Both the position numbers and the translations under genes were made by a program. The notes under the pieces were generated by a model that worked only from the letters and a program-made list of their open reading frames with translations, was not told the DNA's origin and searched no databases. This document shows positions 17,486 to 30,137 of a DNA stretch of 64,000 nt, in pieces. Position 1 is the stretch's first letter. Each line of letters opens with the position of its first letter. The DNA lies in NCBI RefSeq assembly GCF_900111575.1, contig NZ_FOIF01000002.1, forward strand, positions 62,001-126,000, given 5' to 3'. This DNA is from Anaerobranca gottschalkii DSM 13577. Its GTDB lineage: Bacteria > Bacillota > Proteinivoracia > Proteinivoracales > Proteinivoracaceae.

Positions 17486-17749
17486 TTAAGCAATAACTTT
17501 TAATTTTTTTGCTAATCTTGATTTTTTCCTTGAAGCAGTGTTTTTGTGTAAAACACCTTTAGATACTGCTTTATCTAATGCTTTAACTGCATTTACAAAG
17601 GCAGTTTGAGCTAATTCTTTATCACCAGCTGCCACAGCATTTTCATACTTTTTGATCATAGTCTTAACGTATGATTTAATAGCAGTGTTACGAGCAGTTT
17701 TTTTAGCGATAACTTTTACACGTTTTTTAGCAGATTTGATATTAGGCAT
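17486..17749 (-). CDS. rpsT: 30S ribosomal protein S20
   Basis: An 87-aa basic S20 protein: [20 protein letters not shown] at the N-terminus and [16 protein letters not shown] at the C-terminus. Encoded opposite to its neighbours, as is common for rpsT next to holA. AAAGGAGGTGA lies directly upstream on the minus strand. Confidence 0.98.
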   Translation of the reverse strand: MPNIKSAKKRVKVIAKKTARNTAIKSYVKTMIKKYENAVAAGDKELAQTAFVNAVKALDKAVSKGVLHKNTASRKKSRLAKKLKVIA

Positions 17750-17796
17750 AAAGTCACCTCCTTTATAGAACAGAACGACCTAAAATAACCAAAAAC

Positions 17797-17825
17797 ATTT
17801 TACCATGATTAAATTAAAAAAGCAA
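17797..17825 (-). promoter_or_regulatory. Promoter candidate for rpsT
   Basis: Minus strand: TTGCTT (17825-17820), 17-base spacer, TAAAAT (17802-17797). Confidence 0.65.
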
Positions 17826-17942
17826 CACTTCACTGTAACTTATGTTTAATATTTTATCATTTTTTACCTAAAAATTCAATGAATATCTAAGGTTATTATT
17901 GGAAAAATTAAATATGACAAATAATATTTAGGAGGAATGGAA

Positions 17943-18269
17943 ATGATAGGTTTAATAGTAAGATTTATTGTTTCAGCATTGGTATTAATGCTATTAGGTT
18001 TTTTTCTCCCAGGCTTTGGGGCTATTGGTTTCACAGGAGCTTTGCTAGCTGCTGTTGTTATAGCGGTATTGGGGTATATAGTTGAAAGTTTATTTGGTAA
18101 AAATGTTTCACCTCAAAACAGAGGTATAACAGGATTTATAGTATCAGCAGTAGTTATTTATATGGCCCAATTCATTGTCCCTCAACTTCAAGTAAGTATT
18201 TTTGGGGCGTTGTTAGCTTCTTTTGTAATTGGTTTAATTGATGCGGTGGTACCTACAGAACTACGTTAA
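17943..18269 (+). CDS. Phage holin family-like small membrane protein
   Basis: A 108-aa very hydrophobic protein with three to four membrane segments, loops GKNVSPQNRGI and a closing LIDAVVPTELR. It resembles the phage-holin family 4/YvlD-type proteins widespread in Firmicutes chromosomes; the name does not imply lysis and there are no other phage genes here. ATG at 17943 has TAGGAGG 7 bases upstream; an in-frame ATG at 17937 is too close to that site. It runs 11 bases ahead of gpr, so it may share sporulation transcription. Confidence 0.75.
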   Translation: MIGLIVRFIVSALVLMLLGFFLPGFGAIGFTGALLAAVVIAVLGYIVESLFGKNVSPQNRGITGFIVSAVVIYMAQFIVPQLQVSIFGALLASFVIGLIDAVVPTELR

Positions 18270-18279
18270 GAGGTGAATT

Positions 18280-19278
18280 ATGAGCAATTTAGGAAATGTT
18301 CGTACTGACTTGGCAATTGAAGCCCATGAATATATCACCCAAACTATAAAACAACAAGATTTAGATGGTGTAGAAATAGAAGAATTTGATTATGATGATA
18401 TTAAAGTAAAAAGGGTAAAAATTAATAATTTAAAAGCTGCTGAACAGATGGGAAAAGAAATGGGTAATTATGTAACTTTAGAAATCCCTACACTAAGACA
18501 AAAGAATTCTGCTTTAGAAGAAAAAGTAAGTCAAGTTTTCGCAAAAGAATTAAATTTTATGGTTAATCAAATTATGACCAAAGACAAATACAGTGTATTA
18601 ATAGTAGGATTAGGTAACTGGAATGTTACCCCAGATGCCTTAGGTCCAAAGGTTGTGGAAAATCTTTTAATAACAAGGCATTTAAAGGAGCTAATGCCAG
18701 AAAACATCAGTGATGAAGAATATTGTACTGTCTGTGCCATAGCTCCAGGGGTTTTAGGTATTACAGGAATTGAAACCAGTGAAATTATTGAATCAATTGT
18801 AGGGAAAATACAACCAGATTTAGTTATAGCTGTAGATGCATTGGCAGCAAGAAATATTACTAGATTAAATACAACAATCCAAATTGCTGATACGGGAATT
18901 CATCCTGGAAGTGGTGTTGGTAATAAAAGGAAAGGTATTACTAAAGAAATCCTTGGGATACCAGTAATAGCTATTGGTGTTCCAACTGTGGTAGATGCTG
19001 TTACTTTAACAAATGACACTATAGATATGGTTATTGATACATTAATAAAATCAGTAGGTAAAGGGGGACAGTTTTATCAAATTTTAAAAGAATTAGATCG
19101 GGAAGAAAAACAACAACTTATAAAAGAGGTTTTAGGAGAAAATTTAGGCCCGTTAATTGTCTCACCAAAGGAAATTGATAGACTTATGATAGATATGGGA
19201 GAAATTTTAGCAGGGGGAATTAACGCAGCCCTTCACCCAGTAATTGGATTTGCAGATGCTACCAAACATTTATATTAA
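18280..19278 (+). CDS. gpr: GPR spore endopeptidase
   Basis: A 332-aa germination protease that degrades small acid-soluble spore proteins on germination. Near the N-terminus, VRTDLAIEAHEYI matches the autoprocessing region. The core has VLIVGLGNWNVTPDALGPKV, AIAPGVLGITGIET and VDALAARN. Length is slightly below the Bacillus enzyme, mainly from a shorter pro-region. GAGGTGA stands before the ATG. The gpr-spoIIP order that follows is the classical one. Confidence 0.97.
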   Translation: MSNLGNVRTDLAIEAHEYITQTIKQQDLDGVEIEEFDYDDIKVKRVKINNLKAAEQMGKEMGNYVTLEIPTLRQKNSALEEKVSQVFAKELNFMVNQIMTKDKYSVLIVGLGNWNVTPDALGPKVVENLLITRHLKELMPENISDEEYCTVCAIAPGVLGITGIETSEIIESIVGKIQPDLVIAVDALAARNITRLNTTIQIADTGIHPGSGVGNKRKGITKEILGIPVIAIGVPTVVDAVTLTNDTIDMVIDTLIKSVGKGGQFYQILKELDREEKQQLIKEVLGENLGPLIVSPKEIDRLMIDMGEILAGGINAALHPVIGFADATKHLY

Positions 19279-19279
19279 A

Positions 19280-19315
19280 GTTACTGTTAATTAAACAGTA
19301 ACTCTTTATTTTTTT
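19280..19315 (+). terminator. Terminator after gpr
   Basis: GTTACTGTT (19280-19288), loop AATTA, AACAGTAAC (19294-19302), then CTC and a T-rich tail. Confidence 0.85.
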
Positions 19316-19374
19316 GTTCAATTTTTTCACTTCTTAGAATAAACATTAGGTAGCAAGAAAATGAGGTGATTAAC

Positions 19375-20430
19375 TTGAATTTTAATAGATCTAGAAAATT
19401 TCGAAGGAAAAAAAGATTTTACTTTAGTACAGACATAAAATCAGCCTTAGTATGTCTACTATTGGCTGCCCTTTTTGTTAGTATAATCTGGTTTTCAGCC
19501 GTTTATTATTTACCTCAAAATCCCCATTTATTTAGTGGATATTTAGCAGAAACGATACCACTTTATAAAACCTTTTTACCTAGGGAAGAAGATATTTTAA
19601 AGGATAATTTATCTGTAGCCACTTTTCATTATCTATTAGGGATCAATGTGACTAATCCTACAACTTTAATCAAAGCACAAATACCAGTATTTAATCAATT
19701 TGAATATACACCAGTTATCCCTGTTACACCCCCTATTGATAAAGAACCTGATGATAATGGAGAAATTGTCAATCCCCCTTTACCAAGGGAACCGTCAGAG
19801 GGAGGACTAGTAGGAAAAACTATATTAATTTATCATTCACATACCACTGAAGCCTTTGTTCCCACCAGTGGCATTCCCCATACTGAAAAATTTGATGAAA
19901 CAATTGTTAAAGTTGGAGAAAAATTAACGGAGGCCTTGAGAAATTTAGGGGCAACAGTTATCCATGATACCACCCATCACAGTAAAAGGCACTCAGAATC
20001 TTATCGAAGAAGTAGGGAAACAGTTTTGAGATATCTAAATTCAGGGGTAGAGTTTGACTTGATAATAGATTTACATAGAGATGGAATAGGTCAAAGCTCA
20101 GAATTAGGTAGGCCAATAACAACTACTACAATAAATGGAGTACAAATGGGTAGACTATTATTTGTAGTAGGACAGCGCCATGATTCTTGGAGAAATAACT
20201 ATATTTTAGCCCAGTCCTTAAATAATATGGCTAAAAGTTTATATCCAGTTGAACAAGAAAGTTTAAGTATTAGTAGAGGAGTAGTGTTAAAAACATCAGG
20301 TAATTACAATCAAGATCTAAGTGATAAAATGATATTAATAGAGATAGGAGGCCATTGGAATACTCTAGAAGAAGCAATAAATACAGTGGAACCTTTAGCA
20401 CAAATAATAAATAAAACCATAGGGGATTAG
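19375..20430 (+). CDS. spoIIP: Stage II sporulation protein P
   Basis: A 351-aa SpoIIP, an amidase/endopeptidase that thins septal peptidoglycan during engulfment together with SpoIID and SpoIIM. A basic N-terminus and one membrane segment (about 22-45) lead to a Pro-rich linker. The amidase domain (about 145-350) has ILIYHSHTTEAFVP, DLHRDG and ILIEIGGHWNT. TTG at 19375 is preferred because the GAGGTGAT site lies 6-7 bases upstream; a GTG at 19366 lies inside it. A second SpoIIP-like gene is at 61454. Confidence 0.95.
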   Translation: MNFNRSRKFRRKKRFYFSTDIKSALVCLLLAALFVSIIWFSAVYYLPQNPHLFSGYLAETIPLYKTFLPREEDILKDNLSVATFHYLLGINVTNPTTLIKAQIPVFNQFEYTPVIPVTPPIDKEPDDNGEIVNPPLPREPSEGGLVGKTILIYHSHTTEAFVPTSGIPHTEKFDETIVKVGEKLTEALRNLGATVIHDTTHHSKRHSESYRRSRETVLRYLNSGVEFDLIIDLHRDGIGQSSELGRPITTTTINGVQMGRLLFVVGQRHDSWRNNYILAQSLNNMAKSLYPVEQESLSISRGVVLKTSGNYNQDLSDKMILIEIGGHWNTLEEAINTVEPLAQIINKTIGD

Positions 20431-20438
20431 GAGAAAAT

Positions 20439-20732
20439 ATGAATAAATGGATTTCCATGCTAACTTTAGGAATTTTAATACTAGGCTTATTATTTACAAT
20501 TGTTAATATTGGATTAGAAGAAAAGTATGGTGAAATTCAATATTTTTTGAGAATAGATCTAAAAATGGAGAAAATATACATCGGATACTATGCTATTCCT
20601 ATACCAAATATAAGAATTGCTAGTATTTATCGTGAAGATAACAATGTTATTATACATGTTTATAATAAAAAAATTAAAATTCCTATAATAATTAACTTAT
20701 TAGAATTAAATAACACCCCCTTGTTAAGGTAA
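20439..20732 (+). CDS. Small membrane-anchored protein of unknown function
   Basis: A 97-aa protein with one N-terminal membrane segment (about 4-26), followed by a short extracytoplasmic part rich in Ile/Tyr/Asn (GYYAIPIPNIRI, YNKKIKIPIIINLLEL). It is 8 bases downstream of spoIIP with a GGAGAA site, so it is probably co-expressed during sporulation. I recognise no family. Confidence 0.7.
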   Translation: MNKWISMLTLGILILGLLFTIVNIGLEEKYGEIQYFLRIDLKMEKIYIGYYAIPIPNIRIASIYREDNNVIIHVYNKKIKIPIIINLLELNNTPLLR

Positions 20733-20748
20733 GAATTTATGTTATAAT
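20721..20748 (+). promoter_or_regulatory. Promoter of lepA
   Basis: TTGTTA (20721-20726), 16-base spacer, TATAAT (20743-20748). It overlaps the end of the preceding small gene and separates lepA-hemW from the sporulation genes. Confidence 0.7.
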
Positions 20749-20782
20749 TTAGTAAGTATATTGAATTCGGGGAGGATAAACC

Positions 20783-22579
20783 ATGAATCAAAGTAAAATT
20801 CGTAATTTTTCTATTATTGCTCATATAGACCACGGAAAATCAACCCTCGCTGACCGTCTTTTAGAGTACACTGGGACATTAAGTGAAAGGGAAATGGAAG
20901 ATCAAGTCTTGGATCAAATGGATTTAGAAAGGGAAAGGGGAATAACTATTAAGCTTCAGGCCGTTGCTTTAGAATATAAAGCCGATGATGGCCAGACCTA
21001 TAAATTAAATCTTATAGATACTCCAGGCCATGTCGACTTTACTTATGAGGTTTCTAGAAGTTTAGCGGCATGTGAAGGAGCTATTTTAGTAGTAGATGCT
21101 GCTCAAGGGATTGAAGCTCAAACCTTAGCCAATGTTTATTTAGCCCTTGAACATGATTTAGAAATTATTCCAGTAATAAACAAAATTGATTTGCCAAATG
21201 CAGATGTAGAAAAAGTAAAAAGGGAAATTGAAGATATTATTGGCTTAGATGGTGAAAGTGCCATCTTAGCTTCTGCTAAAGAAGGAATAGGTATTAAAGA
21301 TATCTTAGAAGCAATTGTACAAAGGATACCAGCACCTAAAGGTGAAGAAGATAAACCCCTAAGGGCATTAATCTTTGACTCTCACTTTGATAATTATAAA
21401 GGTGTAGTTGTTTATACAAGGATAGTTGAAGGTAGTGTTAAAAAAGGTGATAAAATTAAAATGATGTCAAATGGTAAAGAGTTTGAAGTAACAGAAACAG
21501 GGGTATTTAAACCTGCTCCTGTTCTTGTCCCTGGTCTTAGTGCGGGAGATGTAGGATTTATAGTAGCTGGTATTAAAAATGTTAAAGATACAAGGGTTGG
21601 TGACACTATAACTACTGTGAAAAATCCAGCATCAGAGCCACTACCTGGGTACAAAAAAGCCAATCCTATGGTCTATTGTGGGTTATTCCCTATAGATTCA
21701 AGTCAATATGAAGATTTAAAAGACGCATTGGATAAACTTAGTTTAAATGACGCTTCCTTGGTCTATGAACCAGAAACCTCTGTAGCCTTGGGATTTGGTT
21801 TTAGATGTGGTTTCTTAGGCTTATTGCATATGGAAATTATTCAAGAACGTTTAGAAAGGGAATATGGGTTAGAGTTAATAACAACAGCCCCTAGTGTTAT
21901 TTATCATGTTTATAAAAAAGATGGCAGTATGTTAGCTATAGATAATCCATCGGTATTACCACCTGTGGGAGAAATAGATCGTATTGAAGAGCCCTACGTA
22001 AAAGGAAGTATAATTGTTCCTACTGATTACATTGGAGCTGTTATGGAACTCTGTCAGGAAAAACGGGGAGTCTTTAAAAATATGGATTATTTAGATCAAA
22101 AAAGGGCTATGATTATCTATGAAATTCCTTTAAGTGAAATTATTTATGATTTCTTTGACCATCTAAAATCAAAAACTAGAGGTTATGCATCATTAGATTA
22201 TGAATTTATCGGTTATAAGGAAGGGAAATTAGTTAAATTGGATATATTGCTTAACGGAGAAATGGTAGATGCATTATCAGTTATTGTTCATAAAGATAGA
22301 GCATATACTAGAGGAAAAGCTTTAGCTACGAAATTAAGGGAAATTATCCCAAGACAAATGTTTGAAGTCCCTATACAAGCTGCTATAGGTAATAAAGTAA
22401 TTGCTAGAGAAACCGTTAAAGCAATGCGTAAAAACGTTTTAGCTAAATGCTATGGTGGTGACATCACCAGAAAGAGAAAATTATTAGAAAAACAAAAAGA
22501 AGGGAAAAAACGTATGAAGCAAGTAGGTAGAGTAGAAATACCTCAAGAAGCTTTCATGGCGGTGTTAAGTATAGAATAA
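20783..22579 (+). CDS. lepA: Elongation factor 4 (LepA)
   Basis: A 598-aa translational GTPase that acts on stalled or assembling ribosomes. G1 is [10 protein letters not shown]3 DTPGHVD and G4 NKIDLP. The LepA-specific C-terminal domain is present ([20 protein letters not shown]). Full length. It overlaps hemW by one base (TAATGG), so the two are translationally coupled. Confidence 0.98.
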   Translation: MNQSKIRNFSIIAHIDHGKSTLADRLLEYTGTLSEREMEDQVLDQMDLERERGITIKLQAVALEYKADDGQTYKLNLIDTPGHVDFTYEVSRSLAACEGAILVVDAAQGIEAQTLANVYLALEHDLEIIPVINKIDLPNADVEKVKREIEDIIGLDGESAILASAKEGIGIKDILEAIVQRIPAPKGEEDKPLRALIFDSHFDNYKGVVVYTRIVEGSVKKGDKIKMMSNGKEFEVTETGVFKPAPVLVPGLSAGDVGFIVAGIKNVKDTRVGDTITTVKNPASEPLPGYKKANPMVYCGLFPIDSSQYEDLKDALDKLSLNDASLVYEPETSVALGFGFRCGFLGLLHMEIIQERLEREYGLELITTAPSVIYHVYKKDGSMLAIDNPSVLPPVGEIDRIEEPYVKGSIIVPTDYIGAVMELCQEKRGVFKNMDYLDQKRAMIIYEIPLSEIIYDFFDHLKSKTRGYASLDYEFIGYKEGKLVKLDILLNGEMVDALSVIVHKDRAYTRGKALATKLREIIPRQMFEVPIQAAIGNKVIARETVKAMRKNVLAKCYGGDITRKRKLLEKQKEGKKRMKQVGRVEIPQEAFMAVLSIE

Positions 22580-23673
22580 TGGCAGGTATATATATTCACA
22601 TCCCCTTTTGTTTAAAAAAATGTTATTATTGTGATTTTATTTCCTTTCCAGATATAGAAAAGGAAAATGAATATACACAAAGCTTGATTAAAGAAATACA
22701 CTTACAAAAAGATATTTTAAAGACTAAGGAGTGGTCCACCGTTTTTTTCGGTGGAGGTACTCCTAGTTTATTATCTTTAAATAACTTAGGAAAAATTATA
22801 GATGAATTAGCTCTGTATATTGATTTTAATAAAATTAAAGAGTTTACTATAGAAGCAAATCCCAAAACTTTAACTTCAGAAAAACTACAGTTTTATAAGG
22901 TCAAGAATATCAATCGCTTAAGTTTAGGGGTACAAACCTTTAATTTAAGGGAATTAAAAGCTATAGGTAGAATTCATACCCCTCAAGATGCCATAGATAC
23001 TGTACAATTAGCTAAAGGACAGGGTTTTGATAGAATTTCTATCGATTTAATCTATGGTTTGCCATTTCAAACATTAGAAACATTGATGGAAAGTTTAGAA
23101 ATTACTTACAGTTTAGGGATAAACCACATATCTTTTTATGGCTTACAAGTAGAGGAGGATACCCCTTTAGAAAGAATGATATTATCCAAGGAATTGACTA
23201 TCCCTGATGAAGAAATCCAGGAAAATCTTTATTTAGCAGGAGTAGAATTTTTAATAAAAAGAGGCTTTAAACACTACGAAGTTTCTAATTTTGCTTTAGG
23301 CAATAATATCGCTTTACACAACTATAATTATTGGCTATACAAAGATTATTTAGGGTTTGGGGTAAGTAGTTATTCTAAACTTGGTAATAAACGATATGCT
23401 AATACCGATAACTTAGATGAGTATTGCTTTAAATTAAACCAAAATAATCTTCCGATAAAGGAAGTGGAAATCCTTACTAACAAAGAGATGGAATTTGAAC
23501 AAAAAATGTTATCTTTAAGAACCCACAGAGGCTTGAAACTTGACGAAGGAAAAAACATTGAAGTGGTTAAAGACCTCATCTATAACGAATTAGCATATAT
23601 AGAAAAGGATAGATTGAAGCTTACTGCCAAAGGATATTTAGTTTCAAATGAAATAATTAATAAACTATGTTAA
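22579..23673 (+). CDS. hemW: Radical SAM haem chaperone HemW
   Basis: A 364-aa radical SAM protein. The 4Fe-4S cysteines C11, C15 and C18 are in IPFCLKKCYYCDF. Then come FFGGGTPSLL and the HemW-type C-terminal domain. The usual CxxxCxxC lacks the fourth Cys seen in true coproporphyrinogen dehydrogenase HemN, so HemW is the better name. Following lepA directly is the classical clostridial arrangement. Confidence 0.93.
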   Translation: MAGIYIHIPFCLKKCYYCDFISFPDIEKENEYTQSLIKEIHLQKDILKTKEWSTVFFGGGTPSLLSLNNLGKIIDELALYIDFNKIKEFTIEANPKTLTSEKLQFYKVKNINRLSLGVQTFNLRELKAIGRIHTPQDAIDTVQLAKGQGFDRISIDLIYGLPFQTLETLMESLEITYSLGINHISFYGLQVEEDTPLERMILSKELTIPDEEIQENLYLAGVEFLIKRGFKHYEVSNFALGNNIALHNYNYWLYKDYLGFGVSSYSKLGNKRYANTDNLDEYCFKLNQNNLPIKEVEILTNKEMEFEQKMLSLRTHRGLKLDEGKNIEVVKDLIYNELAYIEKDRLKLTAKGYLVSNEIINKLC

Positions 23674-23696
23674 ATACAAAAAATTCCTTTTAAATA

Positions 23697-23726
23697 TTGA
23701 CTTTATCCCAGGAAATATGGTATTTT
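23697..23726 (+). promoter_or_regulatory. Heat-shock operon promoter
   Basis: TTGACT (23697-23702), 18-base spacer, TATTTT (23721-23726). The start site would lie just at or before the CIRCE operator. Confidence 0.65.
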
Positions 23727-23735
23727 TTTATTAGA

Positions 23736-23762
23736 TTAGCACTCAAATAAATAGAGTGCTAA
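23736..23762 (+). promoter_or_regulatory. CIRCE operator (HrcA-binding site)
   Basis: A perfect inverted repeat TTAGCACTC-N9-GAGTGCTAA, the consensus CIRCE element, between hemW and hrcA. It implies autoregulation of hrcA-grpE-dnaK by HrcA. Confidence 0.98.
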
Positions 23763-23784
23763 CAAAAAGAAAGGAGGGTTGAAA

Positions 23785-24816
23785 GTGAGGGGTAAACTAA
23801 GTTCAAGGAAAAGCCAAATACTAAAAGCTATAGTACTAGAATATATCAATACAGCTGAGCCTATAGGGTCAAGGACTTTAGTCAAAAGATATAATATAGG
23901 CCTAAGTCCAGCAACTATTAGAAACGAAATGGCTGACCTTGAAGAATTAGGTTTTCTAGTGCAGCCTCACACCTCAGCAGGAAGAATACCTAGCCAACAA
24001 GGGTATAGGTATTTTGTTGATAATTTGTTAGAAGAGATTTATACCGATGATTTAAACCTCCTTGATCTAAAAAAATATTATTCTGGAAAAATAGATGATT
24101 TAAACCAATTAATTACAGAAACTGCATCGGTATTATCTAACATAACCAACTATACTTCAGTTGTGTTAAGTACCCCTAACCCGTCAATTACTTTAAAGCA
24201 CTTAGATTTTATCCAGTTAAACCAAAGGGAAGGATTAATTCTCTTTGTCACCGATACAGGAATTGTTCAACACAAAAAAATTACTTTTAATTACTCCTTT
24301 AATAGAGAAGAACTTGAAATAATTTTACAAGTTTTGAAAAGTAAATTGATAAACAAGAGATTATCTAAAAGTGAAAAACAGTTATTAGATGATATTACTA
24401 CAGGATTCAAACATTCTCCTATCTTAGAAGAATTTGCCAATACCGTTATTTCATCTTTATTAGGGGAAAACCCTACAAAGGTTGTTACAGGAGGAACGAC
24501 CAATTTTTTAAGTCAACCGGAATTTAATGATATTGGTAAAATTAGAGAATTATTAACTGTTTTTGAACAACAAGATCTATTGATCTCTTTATTAGAGCAC
24601 CATAATGAGGGTGAACACGGTTCAGTATCGGTGGTTATTGGAGATGAGTTAATAATTAATCAGATGAGACAATGTAGTTTAATTACCGCAAACTTTGATT
24701 TAGATGGAAAGATTACAGGTAAAATAGGAATATTAGGACCTCAAAGGATGGACTATGAAAAAGTAATTAAAATATTAGATTTCTTTACTAAGAATTTCAA
24801 AAAATTAATTGAATAA
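23785..24816 (+). CDS. hrcA: Heat-inducible transcription repressor HrcA
   Basis: A 343-aa repressor with an N-terminal winged helix (SSRKSQILKAIVLEYI, LSPATIRNEMADLEELGF) and the GAF-like C-terminal region. GTG at 23785 is chosen: AAGGAGG lies 7 bases upstream, while a TTG at 23779 is only one base from it. The gene sits directly under a CIRCE site. It is followed by grpE with overlap of the ribosome-binding region. Confidence 0.96.
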   Translation: MRGKLSSRKSQILKAIVLEYINTAEPIGSRTLVKRYNIGLSPATIRNEMADLEELGFLVQPHTSAGRIPSQQGYRYFVDNLLEEIYTDDLNLLDLKKYYSGKIDDLNQLITETASVLSNITNYTSVVLSTPNPSITLKHLDFIQLNQREGLILFVTDTGIVQHKKITFNYSFNREELEIILQVLKSKLINKRLSKSEKQLLDDITTGFKHSPILEEFANTVISSLLGENPTKVVTGGTTNFLSQPEFNDIGKIRELLTVFEQQDLLISLLEHHNEGEHGSVSVVIGDELIINQMRQCSLITANFDLDGKITGKIGILGPQRMDYEKVIKILDFFTKNFKKLIE

Positions 24817-24829
24817 GGGAGTGAAACAA

Positions 24830-27245
<2,416 letters not shown>

Positions 27246-27250
27246 ATAAA

Positions 27251-27286
27251 AAAAAGTCAAAGCATCAAAAGGTGCTTTGACTTTTT
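27251..27286 (+). terminator. Terminator/attenuator between dnaK and dnaJ
   Basis: AAAAAGTCAAAGCA (27251-27264), loop TCAAAAGG, TGCTTTGACTTTTT (27273-27286). A 14-bp perfect stem with T tract that would lower dnaJ expression relative to dnaK. Confidence 0.88.
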
Positions 27287-27334
27287 CGCCTAACTATGAT
27301 AAATTTTTTTTGAAACCAAATTGAGGTGAGAGTG

Positions 27335-28453
27335 ATGAGTAAAAGGGATTATTATGAGGTGCTGGGTGTAAAAAAGGATGCAAGTCAAGAAGAAATAAAA
27401 AAGGCATATAGGATATTAGCAAGAAAATATCATCCCGATGTAAACCCGGGAAATAAAGATGCAGAAGCAAAATTTAAAGAAGTAAAAGAAGCTTATGAAA
27501 CCCTTTCCGATCCTCAAAAAAGACAATATTATGATCAATTTGGTCACGCAGATCCTAACAATGGAGGTTTTGGGGGCTTTGGTCAAGGATTCGGAGGATT
27601 TGAAGATATATTTGAATCCTTTTTTGGTGGTGGCTTTGGTGGTCAAGGAGCTAGAAGAGGTCCTGTTAGAGGTGCTGATCTTCGCTATGACTTAGAAATT
27701 ACCTTTGAAGAAGCAGCATTTGGTTTAGAGCGGGAAATTTCTGTTCAAAAGATGACTAATTGTACAACATGTAATGGAACTGGGGCAAAAAGCCAAAGTA
27801 GTATAAAAACTTGTCCAACATGTAAAGGTACAGGTCAAATACAATATACACAAAACACCCCTTTTGGACGTTTTATCAATGTTAAAACATGTGATAGTTG
27901 TAATGGTGAAGGAACTGTTATTAAAGAACCCTGTACAAAATGTAATGGTAGAGGTAAAGTATTGGGGAATAAAAAAATCCTCATAAAGGTGCCAGCAGGA
28001 ATAGATCATGGTCAAAGGTTAAGGGTTGCTGGAGAAGGAGAACCAGGGGAAAAAGGTGGTCCACCAGGAGATTTATATGTATTTATTCATATTAAGCCCC
28101 ACTCCATCTTTAAACGTATAGATAATGATGTGGTAGTTGAAGAAACTATATCTTACGTTCAAGCAGCTCTAGGTGTAGAAATTGAAGTTCCTACATTAGA
28201 CGGCAGAGCAAAATTGAAAATTCCTCCAGGAACTCAAAGTGGTACTATTTTTAAATTGAAGGGAAAAGGAATACCCTATATTAGAGGTATAGGTCGTGGA
28301 GATCAACATGTTAAAGTAAAGGTAGAAATTCCTAAAACCTTATCTGAAGAAGAAAGACAATTATTGAGAAAACTTGCAGAAATTCGCAAAGAGACAGTGG
28401 ATAATAGTTCAAAGGGCATTTTTAGTAGAGTAAAAGATGCTTTTAAAAATTAA
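27335..28453 (+). CDS. dnaJ: Chaperone protein DnaJ
   Basis: A 372-aa Hsp40. The J domain has the HPD motif in [11 protein letters not shown] Gly/Phe-rich linker follows (about 75-110). The zinc domain has four CxxCxGxG repeats ([32 protein letters not shown]), then the C-terminal substrate-binding domains. ATG at 27335 follows GAGGTGAGAG; GTG codons upstream in frame lie within that site. Confidence 0.98.
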   Translation: MSKRDYYEVLGVKKDASQEEIKKAYRILARKYHPDVNPGNKDAEAKFKEVKEAYETLSDPQKRQYYDQFGHADPNNGGFGGFGQGFGGFEDIFESFFGGGFGGQGARRGPVRGADLRYDLEITFEEAAFGLEREISVQKMTNCTTCNGTGAKSQSSIKTCPTCKGTGQIQYTQNTPFGRFINVKTCDSCNGEGTVIKEPCTKCNGRGKVLGNKKILIKVPAGIDHGQRLRVAGEGEPGEKGGPPGDLYVFIHIKPHSIFKRIDNDVVVEETISYVQAALGVEIEVPTLDGRAKLKIPPGTQSGTIFKLKGKGIPYIRGIGRGDQHVKVKVEIPKTLSEEERQLLRKLAEIRKETVDNSSKGIFSRVKDAFKN

Positions 28454-28471
28454 TTTTAAGGAGTGAAGTAG

Positions 28472-29392
28472 GTGGAGTGGTTAGAAGTTAAGATTAACAC
28501 TGACCCTTTATATGGAGAAGCAATTTGTAACTTTATCCATGAAATAGGTGTTGGCGGAGTTGTTATTGAAGATCAGCAAACAGTGGAAAACTATATTAAT
28601 AGTAATGCTTGGGACTATTACAGCGAAGATGTTTATGTTCTAGAAGAAGGCATGATAATTAAATGTTATTTACCGGTAAATGATAAGTTACATGACACCC
28701 TATCAGCTATTAGAAGTTATGTAGCAACAGTTAATGAACAAGGGGAGTACAGTGTAACCACCACCCAACTTTCACAACAAGACTGGGAACATCAATGGAA
28801 ACAGTATTATAAAACCGTTTATGTAACCCCTAAATTAGTAATTAAACCTAAGTGGGTAGAGTATACTAAAAAGGGTGATGAAAAGGTAGTTGAATTAGAT
28901 CCAGGACTTGCCTTTGGGACCGGTACTCATCCTACAACAAATCTTTGTCTAAAAAAGTTAATAGAACTTGTATCTACCGATAGTACTATTATTGATGTGG
29001 GATGTGGTTCAGGAATTTTATCTATAGCAGCTGCTTTATTTGGAGGTAAAGCAATAGCTTTAGATATTGATCCTCTGGCTGTTAAAGCAGCTAAAGAGAA
29101 TGTAGAGTTAAATAATTTATCGGATAGAGTAAAGGTATTAGAAGGAACCCTTTCCACTCAAAATCTACCCCAATGTGATATCTTAGTGGCTAACATCATC
29201 GCAGATGTTATATTAACATTAATTCCTCAAATAGAATTTGTTTTAAAACCTAAAGGGTATATGATTTTTTCAGGAATAATTTTATCCCGTCAAAAAGAAG
29301 TTATTGAATGTTTAAATAACCATAATTATATAATCAAAGACATTGATATTGACGGAGATTGGGTAGCTATAACAGCTCAAAGGATGGAGTAA
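28472..29392 (+). CDS. prmA: Ribosomal protein L11 methyltransferase
   Basis: A 306-aa SAM-dependent methyltransferase that trimethylates L11. The SAM motif is IIDVGCGSGILSIAAA and the catalytic region is LVANIIADV. A PrmA N-terminal substrate domain is present. GTG start with AAGGAG 8 bases upstream. dnaJ-prmA-rsmE-mtaB is a conserved Firmicutes cluster. Confidence 0.96.
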   Translation: MEWLEVKINTDPLYGEAICNFIHEIGVGGVVIEDQQTVENYINSNAWDYYSEDVYVLEEGMIIKCYLPVNDKLHDTLSAIRSYVATVNEQGEYSVTTTQLSQQDWEHQWKQYYKTVYVTPKLVIKPKWVEYTKKGDEKVVELDPGLAFGTGTHPTTNLCLKKLIELVSTDSTIIDVGCGSGILSIAAALFGGKAIALDIDPLAVKAAKENVELNNLSDRVKVLEGTLSTQNLPQCDILVANIIADVILTLIPQIEFVLKPKGYMIFSGIILSRQKEVIECLNNHNYIIKDIDIDGDWVAITAQRME

Positions 29393-29393
29393 A

Positions 29394-30137
29394 ATGTTTA
29401 GGATAGCAATAGATCAAAAACTAAGTATAGGACAAAAACTGTTAATTACAGGTGAAGAATATCATTATATAACTAAAGTATTAAGGCTGAAAGAAAAAGA
29501 TGAAATTATTGTATTTAATCAAGCCGAGGAATTTTTATCCTCGGTTTTGTCTCAATCCCCAAAAGATGTAACATTACTTATAGAACAAAAATTAGAAAAT
29601 AACAAAGAACCAGAAAAAGAAGTAGTTTTAGCCTTTGGTTATCCAAAAGGAGAAAAAATTGATTGGATAGTACAAAAGGCTACAGAGCTAGGAGTAAGTG
29701 AACTCTGGCCAGTTATAACAAATCGCTCATTGATAAAATTAGATGAAAATAAAATAGAAAAAAAGAAAGAAAGACTTTATAAAATTGCCAAAGAAGCAAC
29801 TGAACAGTGTGGCAGGTTAAAGGTTCCTAATATAAAAATTTTTAGATCTACTAAAGAAATGGCAAAAAACCTAAATGGAGAAGACATTTTATTAATACCT
29901 TGGGAGGAAGAGATGGAAAATACCCTCCCTAAAGAAAAATTAAAGGAAGTAAAGGGAAAGATCATAGTCTTTGTTGGTCCTGAAGGTGGTTTGGATAGGG
30001 GAGAATTAGAAGTATTTAATTCTTTTTCAACCATTACCTTAGGTAAAAGAATTTTAAGGGCAGAAACTGCATGTATAGTAGCAACTTCTTTAGTAATGTA
30101 TAACCTAGGAGAACTAGGAGGTAAGGGATTTGAATAG
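29394..30137 (+). CDS. rsmE: 16S rRNA m3U1498 methyltransferase RsmE
   Basis: A 247-aa SPOUT-class methyltransferase. An N-terminal PUA-like domain has GEEYHYITKVLRLKEKD. The knotted domain has VQKATELGV, FVGPEGGLDRGE and LGKRILRAETACI. It starts 1 base after prmA and overlaps mtaB by 8 bases. Confidence 0.96.
   Translation: MFRIAIDQKLSIGQKLLITGEEYHYITKVLRLKEKDEIIVFNQAEEFLSSVLSQSPKDVTLLIEQKLENNKEPEKEVVLAFGYPKGEKIDWIVQKATELGVSELWPVITNRSLIKLDENKIEKKKERLYKIAKEATEQCGRLKVPNIKIFRSTKEMAKNLNGEDILLIPWEEEMENTLPKEKLKEVKGKIIVFVGPEGGLDRGELEVFNSFSTITLGKRILRAETACIVATSLVMYNLGELGGKGFE

Noticed and set aside
17899-17927. TTGGAA-17-TAATAT as promoter for the small membrane gene before gpr
   Set aside because: Transcription from it would start within the gene's ribosome-binding site, leaving the message without one.
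17943-18269. Prophage remnant indicated by a holin-like gene
   Set aside because: No phage structural, lysis or integrase genes are nearby; holin-family names are common for ordinary chromosomal membrane proteins in Firmicutes.
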